Origin: Chloroflexi bacterium GWB2_49_20
GTDB taxonomy: Bacteria; Chloroflexota; Anaerolineae; Anaerolineales; Villigracilaceae
Length of the DNA: 64,000 bases
Direction: 5' to 3'
Assembly: GCA_001796335.1 (NCBI GenBank)
Contig: MGMF01000001.1
Coordinates: 294,657 to 358,656, forward strand
How positions within the stretch are numbered: the first letter of the stretch is position 1; each line of letters opens with the position of its first letter. Positions 53,860-61,394 of the stretch are shown in pieces. Made by a program: the position numbers and the translations under genes. The notes beneath the pieces are model-generated. The model searched no databases. It was given only the letters and a program-made list of their open reading frames with translations, and was not told the DNA's origin.

Positions 53860-54807
53860 TTACTTCATGATCCGTCCGTATTCAGCGTTGATGGATTTCA
53901 ATTCCTCGTTCGTCAACTCCCAGTCCGCTGCCTTTGTATTCTTAATTGCTTTTTCAGAGGTGGTAGCGCCAATCAGCGCAGAAGTTACTCCCCGTTGTGC
54001 CAACACCCAGTTGATGGACACCTCTACTACATGGACACCACGTTTGTCGGCAATTTTCTTTAGAAAAGCTACCAACTCACGGCATTTGGACAGCATTGGC
54101 TCTGTATAATACCCATAGAATGCACCACGCAACTCGTTACCCGAGATCGGTAATGCTTCCACTTTACCTGCCAAAATACCGCCGCCGATAGAGCCGTAAC
54201 TCAGTACGCCTACACCTTTTTCGGCACACAGGGCAATTACGCCATCCTCTGTGGATCTGCGGTCAAGCAAGCTAAGGGGAGGTTGTATGCTGGCAATATC
54301 CGCAATATCAATAGCAGTTTGGATTTGTACCGGAGTGAAATTGGATACGCCGATTGCTCTAATTTTGCCCTCGTTCTTCATTTTGACCAACTCACGCAGG
54401 CCGAGTTCGATCCCATGGTTTGCATCCGGCCAATGAATTTGATAGAGGTCTATGAAGTCGGTCCCCAGTCGCTTTAAGCTCATTTCCAACTCAATACGCA
54501 TTACATTGGGATCCAAGCATTTCACATAGTTTTGACCGAAAAAGCGCAACACGCCTACCTTAGTTGCAAGGACAACCTTGTTCCGGCGACCTTTGATAGC
54601 TTTTGCTACAACTTTTTCGGATGCCCCATCCTCTCCGTAGGCTGCCGCGGTATCAATTAGATTTACACCGTTATCCAGTGAAGTATGAATTGCTCTAATG
54701 GCAGCACTTTCATCTACATCTCCAAAAAAGTCGTTTCCCATAGGCCATGTGCCGTGACCAATAACCGAAACATCAATACCACTGTTACCAAGTTTTCTAT
54801 ATTTCAT
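53860..54807 (-). CDS. Aldo/keto reductase
   Basis: The ATG at 54807 with GGAG upstream gives 315 aa. It is an AKR TIM barrel with the catalytic Asp/Tyr in DTAAAYGEDGASEKVVAKA, the Lys in VLATKVG, the His in YQIHWPD, and a C-terminal NADPH region ALIGATTSEKAIKNT. It probably interconverts an aldose or ketose and its polyol, or a C3-C4 aldehyde, within the sugar pathway. Confidence 0.9.
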   Translation of the reverse strand: MKYRKLGNSGIDVSVIGHGTWPMGNDFFGDVDESAAIRAIHTSLDNGVNLIDTAAAYGEDGASEKVVAKAIKGRRNKVVLATKVGVLRFFGQNYVKCLDPNVMRIELEMSLKRLGTDFIDLYQIHWPDANHGIELGLRELVKMKNEGKIRAIGVSNFTPVQIQTAIDIADIASIQPPLSLLDRRSTEDGVIALCAEKGVGVLSYGSIGGGILAGKVEALPISGNELRGAFYGYYTEPMLSKCRELVAFLKKIADKRGVHVVEVSINWVLAQRGVTSALIGATTSEKAIKNTKAADWELTNEELKSINAEYGRIMK

Positions 54808-54868
54808 ATTTAAGTACTCCATTCATAACAAGAATAAATAAACCAAAAGGAATACATAAAATTGCAGC

Positions 54869-55534
54869 CTATTTTTTTTCAGGTAAATCTTGCCCCACTG
54901 AGGATTTACAGAAATCATATGCACGTCTGGTTTCCTCAGGAGTGAGAATATAGGGTTTACCCATTTGTTCGGCAATAAATGTAATATACGCCGTGACTTC
55001 TATGGTAATCAGGTTTTCAAGAGATTCCTCTACAGTACACCCACAGGCAAGTACACCGTGGTTTCTAATATTGCAGGCATTGCCATTACCAATAGTTTTT
55101 ACAATATCTGCTAAATACTCCGGCGTATGCGGGTCGGGATGAACCCAACTGGTACACGGCACCGGCCCACCCACCAAATTGCCATGGGTGGTGGTAGTAA
55201 CCGGTATTTCACGGTTAATACAAGCAAAAGCAGTAGCATAACGGGAGTGCGAATGGGTCACCGCATGTAAATCCGGGCGAGCCTTGAGAATTTCGGTAAA
55301 CATGTCGCTGGCGATAGAAGGACGCCGTTTGCCATCAATCCTGGCCAGATTCATGTCGATAACGCACATGTCCTCCCAAGTTAAGTCATCATATTCCATT
55401 CCACTTGGGGTGATGACCACATACCCCGATTCTGGATCTCGTGCGGCAACCGTTCCACCCGCCATGACAATTAAGTCATATTCCCGGAGTTTCCACGCCA
55501 CCTTGAGTACTCTCTCTCGTAATTCCTTGAGCAT
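54869..55534 (-). CDS. Class II aldolase/AraD-type 4-epimerase
   Basis: The ATG at 55534 preceded by GGGAGAGG gives 221 aa. It shows the zinc site of the family: HSHSRYATAFA (two His) and IRNHGVLACG (third His), plus the Glu position in the GGTVAARDPESG/TPSGMEYDDL region. Members are L-fuculose-1-phosphate or rhamnulose-1-phosphate aldolases and L-ribulose-5-phosphate 4-epimerase. With a FGGY kinase and an iron alcohol dehydrogenase nearby, an aldolase giving DHAP plus a short aldehyde is one coherent reading; with a 3-epimerase, a 4-epimerase is another. It is the first gene of the reverse-strand operon. Confidence 0.9.
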   Translation of the reverse strand: MLKELRERVLKVAWKLREYDLIVMAGGTVAARDPESGYVVITPSGMEYDDLTWEDMCVIDMNLARIDGKRRPSIASDMFTEILKARPDLHAVTHSHSRYATAFACINREIPVTTTTHGNLVGGPVPCTSWVHPDPHTPEYLADIVKTIGNGNACNIRNHGVLACGCTVEESLENLITIEVTAYITFIAEQMGKPYILTPEETRRAYDFCKSSVGQDLPEKK

Positions 55535-55583
55535 TTTAATCCTCTCCCTTGTTAAAATTTTCGAAAATGGCAAACCTGGATTT

Positions 55584-55666
55584 CATTGCGAGGCGGTGCG
55601 CTTCTGCAGAAGCAACTTCATGTAATTCTTGGGGTTGCTCCGTCCTTTCGGTCTCACAACGACATA
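55584..55666. repeat. REP-like palindromic repeat in the divergent promoter region
   Basis: The stretch reads CATTGCGAGGCGGTGCG, the perfect 14-bp palindrome GCTTCTGCAGAAGC, then GGTTGCTCCGTCCTTTCGG. This pattern (CATTGCGAGG ... GAAGCAA ... TTGCTCCGTCC) resembles REP/BIME-like elements scattered in many bacterial genomes. Confidence 0.5.
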
Positions 55667-55742
55667 CCGACTCCTCGAATTTAGGCACTCCTTCCGAGGT
55701 TAATTTGCACAGATTCAATTATATTAGGTTACAATTATCCAG

Positions 55743-55768
55743 TTTACATAGTTTATAAAAAATGTAAA
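55743..55768. promoter_or_regulatory. Candidate SorC operator
   Basis: TTTACAT (55743-55749) and ATGTAAA (55762-55768) form an inverted repeat in the divergent region, about 100 nt before the sorC-type gene and about 210 nt before the aldolase gene. A 9-bp stem with one mismatch (CAGTATCTT-GT-AAGATGCTG) lies just before the regulator ribosome site. Confidence 0.35.
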
Positions 55769-55865
55769 TGGGTGTTAAGTTGAAACCTGCACATATGAGC
55801 AACATTTGGCACAGTAAAAAAAAAGACGCCGCAGTATCTTGTAAGATGCTGAAGGAGCGGATTAT

Positions 55866-56846
55866 ATGCAGTTTGAAGAGCGCAGAGAAACTTACACAAA
55901 AATAGCAACTCTATATTACCTAGCCGACATGTCCCAAGATGATATTGCCGAAATATTTCATATTTCTCGTTTTAAGGTTTCGCGAATACTAAAAAAATGC
56001 CGTAATTTTAGAATTATTGAATTTCACATCAACAACGAACCCGACTATTATGCTAAATTAGAACTGGAAATCAAGGACTTGTTAAGCATTGAGCAAGTAA
56101 TGATTGTTCCCAGTGGTGTTACACTGCAAGAATCCAAAGTAAATGTTGCAAAGATGGCGGCAAATTACTTAGAAGGAAAAATTACGAATGGCTTAATAAT
56201 TGGACTTTCTTGGGGAAGCACAATACAACTAATCCATAAATATTTTGACCCTCATACTCCGGCAGATGATGCGCTGTTTGTGCAATTATCTGGAAACCTG
56301 TGCTCCAGTAGCATCACACAGGAGGGTTATATAGATGGAAATATTCTTGTACAAAAATTTGCCGCTAAAGCACAATCAGGTTGGTCGGTCTTCCAAGTCC
56401 CATATGTTGTGCAAAACCCCGCGCTCAAAGAATTGCTTTATCAAGAACCACCGATTTTAAAACATGTTAATTTGTTTAACAAATTGGATATGGCATTGAT
56501 TGGCGTTGGCTCTTCCAATCCGGACCGAAGTGATCCTTATCTTACGGGATATTTGACAATGGAAGAATCGAAAAAGCTGGCAGACGATGGGATGGGTGCA
56601 GATATCTGTGGTACCCGTTTGACATCCGATGGGCAAATTCGAGAAACTATTTTGACAAATCGAATGATAAGCATTGATTTAATGGACCTACATAAGCTAT
56701 CCGAAGTCTGTGCCGTGGGAGCTGGTAGTGAAAAGGCACTCAGTTTAATCGCTGGTTGCAAAGGTGGTTTTATTAAAAAAGTTATTATTGATGAAGTATG
56801 TGCTCTCTCTATTATGAGCAGATTAGGAGATTTAGTAACCAACTAA
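55866..56846 (+). CDS. SorC/DeoR-type sugar-binding transcriptional regulator
   Basis: This 326-aa protein has an N-terminal helix-turn-helix (YLADMSQDDIAEIFHISRFKVSRILKKC, about 16-43) and a C-terminal sugar-phosphate-binding domain (about 55-320) with GLSWGSTIQ, VQLSGNLCSS and a closing VIIDEVCALSIMSRL. Regulators of this family respond to phosphorylated pathway intermediates. It is divergent from the aldolase-led operon and most likely controls both directions. AAGGAG sits 9 nt before the ATG. Confidence 0.92.
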   Translation: MQFEERRETYTKIATLYYLADMSQDDIAEIFHISRFKVSRILKKCRNFRIIEFHINNEPDYYAKLELEIKDLLSIEQVMIVPSGVTLQESKVNVAKMAANYLEGKITNGLIIGLSWGSTIQLIHKYFDPHTPADDALFVQLSGNLCSSSITQEGYIDGNILVQKFAAKAQSGWSVFQVPYVVQNPALKELLYQEPPILKHVNLFNKLDMALIGVGSSNPDRSDPYLTGYLTMEESKKLADDGMGADICGTRLTSDGQIRETILTNRMISIDLMDLHKLSEVCAVGAGSEKALSLIAGCKGGFIKKVIIDEVCALSIMSRLGDLVTN

Positions 56847-56981
56847 TAGTTCACGTAATTACTTATGTGGTAGAACTCATATATATAAATCAATAGCCAT
56901 ACTCTTTATGATGCATGCACGAAAGATTTACAGAACCGATCTATTGAGCTGACTCTTAATTACGTTATTGGAGTTGCACCT

Positions 56982-58148
56982 ATGGATTCAATAAAATTTG
57001 ATTTTTCTACAGTCAATAGAATCGTTTTCGGTGCAAGATCTATCGATGAAGTCCCGAAGGTAATAGACACTTTTGGTAAAAAGGCTTTCGTCATCCGGTC
57101 ATCTCAAGCAATGGGCGAGATCTCACTCACGGATTTAATGGCTTCTGCAAATAAAGAATACATTATTTATGATGTAAAAGGAGAACCTTCTGAAACAAGT
57201 ATTATTAAAGCTGTGAAAGTCGCATCGGACAATCATTGCGATTTTGTCATTGGAATTGGCGGTGGAAGCGTACTGGATACAGCAAAAGTGGTTGCCACTA
57301 TGATGACGAACAAAGGTGAACTGATGGATTACCTGGAAACAGTAGGTAAAGGATTTCCGGTAAGGAACCGCTGTGCTCCTAACCTAGCCATCCCTACTAC
57401 AGCTGGTACAGGTAGCGAGGTCACCCGGAATGCAGTGATCGATATCCCCGATAAAAAATTGAAAGTGAGCATGAGAAGCACTTTAATGTTACCTTGGGTA
57501 TCGATGATTGATCCATTATTAACCCTCTCCTTGCCTCCCAAGATCACAGCCTTTACCGGGATGGATGCATTTATCCAGGTAATGGAATCTTTTGTTTCAG
57601 TTCGTGCGAATGTTATGACTGATTCGCTCTGTATTGAAGCTATCAAGAAAGCTGCAATACATTTGCGGAAAACATATCACCATGGAGACAATATCACAAG
57701 CCGAACCGAGATGTGCTTTGTCAGTTTGATAGGAGGGATGGCTCTTGCAAATTCTGGTTTAGGTGCTGTACATGGGTTTGCCGGTGCAATTGGCAGTATT
57801 TTTCACGCCCCGCATGGAGCAGTGTGTGCCAGCTTGGTTACAGCAGTCATGAAAGTCAATGTTTCTGCCTTAATGAAACGCAATCCTAATGGAGAAGCTC
57901 TGACAAAGTATCAAGAAATATTTAAGATGATCACTTCCAATCAGACGGCAACCTATAAGGATGGAATCCAATGGTTCATTGACCTTTGTGGAGACTTAGA
58001 TATTCCGACGTTGAAAAAACTCGGGGTCAATCGTGGAGATTTCCCTGAGATCGTGAGGTTGTCTAAAACTACGAGCAGTATGAAAGCCAATCCAATTTTA
58101 TTGGTAGATGGTGAATTGCTTGAAATTCTTGAACTAGCATATGAATAA
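56982..58148 (+). CDS. Iron-containing alcohol dehydrogenase
   Basis: This 388-aa protein has the Fe-ADH NAD loop VIGIGGGSVLDTAKVVA (about 89-105), IPTTAGTGSEVTRNAV and the C-terminal GAVHGFAGAIGSIFHAPHGAV with metal-binding histidines. In the first metal motif, which is DALTH in FucO, it reads D195-A-F-I-Q199, so the His is Gln; one clade of the family shows this. It may reduce lactaldehyde, acetaldehyde or a related product of the aldolase. It follows the regulator gene and is transcribed with it or from its own promoter; GGAG supports the start. Confidence 0.9.
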   Translation: MDSIKFDFSTVNRIVFGARSIDEVPKVIDTFGKKAFVIRSSQAMGEISLTDLMASANKEYIIYDVKGEPSETSIIKAVKVASDNHCDFVIGIGGGSVLDTAKVVATMMTNKGELMDYLETVGKGFPVRNRCAPNLAIPTTAGTGSEVTRNAVIDIPDKKLKVSMRSTLMLPWVSMIDPLLTLSLPPKITAFTGMDAFIQVMESFVSVRANVMTDSLCIEAIKKAAIHLRKTYHHGDNITSRTEMCFVSLIGGMALANSGLGAVHGFAGAIGSIFHAPHGAVCASLVTAVMKVNVSALMKRNPNGEALTKYQEIFKMITSNQTATYKDGIQWFIDLCGDLDIPTLKKLGVNRGDFPEIVRLSKTTSSMKANPILLVDGELLEILELAYE

Positions 58149-58549
58149 TTCTCTTTCCGATAAATGTTGTGTTAGGCTTGTAAACCCAAACGCCATACCC
58201 TTTGTAAACCTCATCCCAAGTAATTTACGCCAGAAATCGGCACTTCCCGTTCTGTCTGCCATGGTTGAAGAATCATGACATTGGATTGTTCTCTTTAATT
58301 AAAAAGCTATACCAAATTCAATATTAAAAAGCATTTTGTTCGCACATCGAAAAGATTATCCGGTTGAAATAAAAGGGGATAGTAATCTACTGACTCCCAA
58401 GATACACCAGAAATTTTACCCCCTCTTTAAACTGGCTTGACGTAAAGGTTGTGACCAACTCCTAATAATCTCTAGCGCGTTTGGATTGTTAACTGCCTGG
58501 GCAGGCGTATGGATTACAGAAGTTACGGCTTGTCAATGTGCCGATTAAC
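58149..58549. other. Non-coding gap right of the sugar locus
   Basis: No gene visible. The 30-nt repeat at 58476-58505 (CGCGTTTGGATTGTTA ... GGGCAGG) matches 44214-44243, and repeat copy C begins at 58550. Confidence 0.5.
58476..58505 (+). repeat. 30-nt direct repeat right of the sugar locus
   Basis: Partner of 44214-44243 with a handful of mismatches, same orientation. Together they bracket the sugar gene cluster. Confidence 0.6.
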
Positions 58550-58653
58550 TTTCTACAGCTACCAGAATAGAAGACATGGAAAACATAGAAAATATGGACG
58601 ATTTAACCCCCATATATAGTATCAGATAGACAAAATACTACCATATATACTAG
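58550..58653 (+). repeat. Dispersed intergenic repeat, copy C
   Basis: Near copy of 24831-24927, with an extra AAAACATAGAAAATATGG-type stretch in the middle. It ends directly before the relic tRNA 3' half, so it may mark the junction that removed the tRNA 5' half. Confidence 0.75.
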
Positions 58654-58671
58654 ATATAGAACATCTGTGCC

Positions 58672-58739
58672 AACTCATAATCGCTTGGTCGCTGGTTCCC
58701 CCTTCGGGGACGCACGCGGCGAATCCAGCCGGGCCCACC
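58672..58739 (+). pseudogene. Relic 3' half of a CAU-anticodon tRNA (Met or Ile2) with an insertion in the T-loop
   Basis: The sequence contains an anticodon-loop-like CTCATAA, then TCGCTTGGTC, a T-stem GCTGG, the T-loop halves TTC and GAAT, the pairing CCAGC and an acceptor-like GGGCCCACC. If the 22 nt at 58699-58720 are removed, the universal T-loop TTCGAAT is restored exactly. The 5' half (acceptor partner, D-arm, anticodon 5' strand) is not present upstream. A terminator hairpin follows at once. So this is a tRNA remnant, of the kind left or used at integration sites. Confidence 0.6.
58682..58732 (+). repeat. 51-nt repeat, left copy flanking the TIR/HEPN module
   Basis: Identical to 62405-62455 at 47 of 51 positions by eye; the shared core includes GGGACGCACGCGGCGAATCC. 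It lies inside the relic tRNA 3' half and begins upstream of the XRE gene. Confidence 0.75.
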
Positions 58740-58749
58740 TTTTGGTCAT

Positions 58750-58771
58750 AAACCTCCCACGCGGGAGGTTT
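58750..58771 (+). terminator. Terminator hairpin after the relic tRNA
   Basis: AAACCTCCC (58750-58758) pairs perfectly with GGGAGGTTT (58763-58771) around ACGC, followed by T-rich DNA. Position and shape fit a tRNA-gene terminator that outlived the gene. Confidence 0.65.
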
Positions 58772-58898
58772 TGGTTTAATAAGTCCATCCTCCAAGTGAC
58801 GGGGGATTATTTTCAAATTGGTAATGCCATCAAAAATTACATTTAGCGCTTGTTTCAAACGTAAAAAAGTTGTATAGTTTATCCAGGGTCGCGATGTT

Positions 58899-59213
58899 GT
58901 GATCCGTCAGGCTCCCGAAGATAAAGGGATGATGCAATCTGGGCAAGCTGAAATTTCGTATCTCAAGCAATCATCTATTTCAAAAATTGAAGCTGGAACA
59001 AGATCAGTGGCAGCAGAAGAAATTTTATATTTAAGTTATGCCCTAGATAAACCTATTATCTATTTTTTCCCAGAAGAATTTTCTTATGAATTAAGAGAAA
59101 ACAGATTATCTGTATTAGAAAAAGAATTGCTTATGCATGTAAGAAGACTTGAAAATGATGATTTACGTAAGCTAATAGTTCAAGCAAGAGCTTTAGCCGA
59201 GTTCAAGAAATAA
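58899..59213 (+). CDS. XRE-family helix-turn-helix regulator
   Basis: From the GTG at 58899 this is 104 aa. The Cro/C1-type helix-turn-helix is recognisable in KQSSISKIEAGTRSVAAEEILYLSYALDKPIIYFFPE (about 23-59), but the N-terminal helix region (IRQAPEDKGMMQSGQAEISY) is more degenerate than usual and no good ribosome site is visible. An in-frame stop 24 nt upstream excludes a longer start. It may be the regulator of the small genes that follow, as XRE proteins often are in defence and mobile modules. Partial decay at the N-terminus is possible. Confidence 0.7.
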   Translation: MIRQAPEDKGMMQSGQAEISYLKQSSISKIEAGTRSVAAEEILYLSYALDKPIIYFFPEEFSYELRENRLSVLEKELLMHVRRLENDDLRKLIVQARALAEFKK

Positions 59214-59254
59214 AATTACTTCAAGATTCTCATATAGAAAAAACAAATTGAATA

Positions 59255-59923
59255 ATGGCACCAAAAGTTCCTAAACAGCACGAATTAAAACCTCTGCTCC
59301 TCTGGCCAAAGATAAATTGGCGGTTAGAGTTGATGCTGGCTATTATTTCCTTTTTGTCCGGTATATTTGTAATTTATTTCCCTATATCTCCTCAAGAAAA
59401 CACTCTCAAACGCATCCGAGATGCTTTCGGAATAATTATTATTGTTTCTCCTGTTTTACTTCCAATCATATTATGGATCTGTAAAACAATTATTGTTGCA
59501 ATTGTGAGGTCTTGTGATTACTCTTATCTTTATCATCACATTGAGCAACAAAATCTTGAAATTGAAGATCTAAAAGCGAATTTATCTGATATTCTTCAGA
59601 GAAACAATTATTATCAGGAATGCGAAATCATTCTTGCAAGCTATATTGATAACAACATCTATATTTCTATACAGTCAAAATTAACCTTGAAAGTCAATAA
59701 TTTACTTGGAGTAGTTGATAATAGAGATGGCTCCCTAATGGGCATTTTTAGGATTACTGAGAGACGTAATAATCATTATTATGCTGTTGCGACTGCTGGA
59801 ATAGAGCCTGTCTGGAAGGGTTATATTGTACAAAACAGCCAAGTCACAATGTTTCCAAACTTAAAAGCAATCTATCTACCGCAAGGAGAAAACCATGAGC
59901 GAACCAGAGCAGTTAATAGGTAA
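59255..59923 (+). CDS. Hypothetical protein with two membrane helices and a cytoplasmic C-terminal domain
   Basis: This 222-aa protein has two close hydrophobic segments (about 27-45, MLAIISFLSGIFVIYF, and about 62-88, FGIIIIVSPVLLPIILWI), then a short coiled-coil-like stretch (about 95-120) and a beta-rich domain (about 125-215). I do not recognise a family. Its end overlaps the next gene by 29 nt, so the two are co-translated and probably form one functional unit at the membrane. Base composition is AT-rich like the rest of the module. Confidence 0.65.
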   Translation: MAPKVPKQHELKPLLLWPKINWRLELMLAIISFLSGIFVIYFPISPQENTLKRIRDAFGIIIIVSPVLLPIILWICKTIIVAIVRSCDYSYLYHHIEQQNLEIEDLKANLSDILQRNNYYQECEIILASYIDNNIYISIQSKLTLKVNNLLGVVDNRDGSLMGIFRITERRNNHYYAVATAGIEPVWKGYIVQNSQVTMFPNLKAIYLPQGENHERTRAVNR

Positions 59924-60326
59924 AGTAGCTAGTATTATCAATGAACGAGAATTAACAATTAATATTGGAATAATTGCAGGTGTAAAAGTTGGCATGATAT
60001 TCAAAGTCTTGGCAGACAGGCCACTTGAAGTCCGTGATCCTGATAATGATCAAATTCTGGGGTCGTTAGACAGAGAAAAAGTCCGAGTTAAAGTTTCGGA
60101 AGTTTTCGAACTGTTTTCAATTTGCAGAACCTATGTAACACATACAACAGTTGGTAGGGGTGGTTTAATGGGGATAACTAGCGCAGCGTTACTTTATGGT
60201 GAGCCAGCTAAGGAGGTTGTAGAAACACTGAAAGCAGAAGACCACACTTTACCGCCGCCACTTTCTGAAGAAGAAAGTTATGTAAAACGTGGTGACAGAG
60301 TTATTATTGTAAAAAGTCCAGATTAG
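59895..60326 (+). CDS. Small FlgT C-terminal-like protein of unknown role
   Basis: This 143-aa protein starts with an ATG preceded by AAGGAG and overlaps the upstream gene. It reads GKVASIINERELTINIGIIAGVKVGMIFKVL and DPDNDQILGSLDREKVRVKVSEVFELFSICRTY, a pattern like the FlgT C-terminal domain and related beta-barrels (IG..GVK.GM.F.V). No flagellar genes are near, so a flagellar role is unlikely. It may interact with the membrane protein whose gene it overlaps. The acidic C-terminus ends in a basic VKRGDRVIIVKS segment. Confidence 0.65.
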   Translation: MSEPEQLIGKVASIINERELTINIGIIAGVKVGMIFKVLADRPLEVRDPDNDQILGSLDREKVRVKVSEVFELFSICRTYVTHTTVGRGGLMGITSAALLYGEPAKEVVETLKAEDHTLPPPLSEEESYVKRGDRVIIVKSPD

Positions 60327-60366
60327 ATGAATCTCTGGATCAGATAGATAAATTTGTATCCATATT

Positions 60367-60451
60367 GGATTTGAGACTAAGCACACTTGGTTAAGATAAC
60401 AATGCTTATAGAAAACAGATCTCATAAGAATTTGAATCTAGAACCGCCAGT
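60367..60451 (+). repeat. Two degenerate 24-nt repeats in the gap before the HEPN-like gene
   Basis: GGATTTGAGACTAAGCACAC... at 60367-60390 and GAATTTGAATCTAGAACCGC... at 60428-60451. Related units occur at 61186-61209, 61252-61275 and 62369-62392, always between or after genes of this module. Confidence 0.55.
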
Positions 60452-60474
60452 TTATTAACCTTCTATCAAGAAAA

Positions 60475-61125
60475 ATGAAATCTATAATTCATAAGGTTCA
60501 TCCAAAGTTCAAAATTGTTCCGGCAATGAACCTGGATAATCTTTCTTATTCAGCATTAATTGGAGCAGGATTTCATTTGGAAAAAATTAAAGAATATATT
60601 AATCTTCAATCTATACAAACTATTTTGAAAGAAGATAGTAGCTTAGATGAAGCTACCAAAAAAACTTTAGCGTCCGAAGTGAGCCAGTTTCATTGGCATA
60701 TTCGCGCATTTTTTTGGGAGTTAGTGTCGTCATTTGATGTCATATTGCAATGGGAAAACTACCGATATGAACTAGGAATTCAAGAAAATGATGTCAAATG
60801 GGATAGAATTTCTGAAAAAGTAGGCAAAGCTAAAAAGGATCAACTAGATTGGAATCGTCAGTACGCCATACTTGAGGATGCTTGGAATAGCGACTGGTTC
60901 TTTGAAATTCGACAATATCGCAACTTTGCCCATCGAGCATTTATTTCCATCAACGCCGAATATAATGGTTTTTATGGAAAGGAGAAACCCAAGTTGAAAA
61001 AGATTTTCCTTACTCCCGCTAGGGAAGGACAACAAGAATACATTGATGTAGTTACTTGTCTATTGTCCTATTTGGAAAAAATGCTGGAATTAAGAAAAGA
61101 AATCTTTGGGCAGCAAACTTCATAA
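60475..61125 (+). CDS. Hypothetical HEPN-like protein
   Basis: This 216-aa, mainly helical protein has an RNxxH-type motif in IRQYRNFAHRAF (Arg146 or Arg149 to His153), which resembles the Rx4-6H motif of HEPN ribonuclease domains found in toxins and defence systems. The remaining helices, such as FHWHIRAFFWELVSSFDVIL, fit a four-helix bundle. No exact family can be named; a Cthe_2314-like HEPN is one candidate. It lies between the FlgT-like and TIR genes, separated from both by the short repeats. Confidence 0.6.
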   Translation: MKSIIHKVHPKFKIVPAMNLDNLSYSALIGAGFHLEKIKEYINLQSIQTILKEDSSLDEATKKTLASEVSQFHWHIRAFFWELVSSFDVILQWENYRYELGIQENDVKWDRISEKVGKAKKDQLDWNRQYAILEDAWNSDWFFEIRQYRNFAHRAFISINAEYNGFYGKEKPKLKKIFLTPAREGQQEYIDVVTCLLSYLEKMLELRKEIFGQQTS

Positions 61126-61185
61126 AATTTCGAAAAACGAGCTGGCTACTATTGCCATTGGATAGCAAAAAAACGTATATGTAAA

Positions 61186-61275
61186 GGATTTGAGCCTAGA
61201 ACCGCTAAGTCAACAACCATTCTCCAATACAGTTATAATTGTAGCCCAACTGGATTTGAGCCTGAATACGCTTGT
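61186..61275 (+). repeat. Two 24-nt repeats in the gap before the TIR gene
   Basis: GGATTTGAGCCTAGAACCGC... (61186-61209) and GGATTTGAGCCTGAATACGC... (61252-61275) share their first 12 bases exactly. The second is preceded by AATTGTAGCCCAACT, which recurs with one change before the copy at 62369. Confidence 0.65.
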
Positions 61276-61394
61276 TTATGATAATAGAGTTTATGAAAAA
61301 TTTTTGAATCAAATCTGTATAAGAATTCAAATCATCTTTATTAGGGATATTGGTAGTTTATCCACTAAAGAACATTGCAATATCAAGGAAATCT

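Noticed and set aside
58622..58858. Reverse frame of 78 codons across the tRNA relic and repeat copy C
   Set aside because: Its codons are made entirely of the repeat, the tRNA 3' half and the terminator, so it is not a gene.
59895..60326. Flagellar protein FlgT
   Set aside because: Only the C-terminal pattern is shared, the protein is short and no flagellar genes are present.
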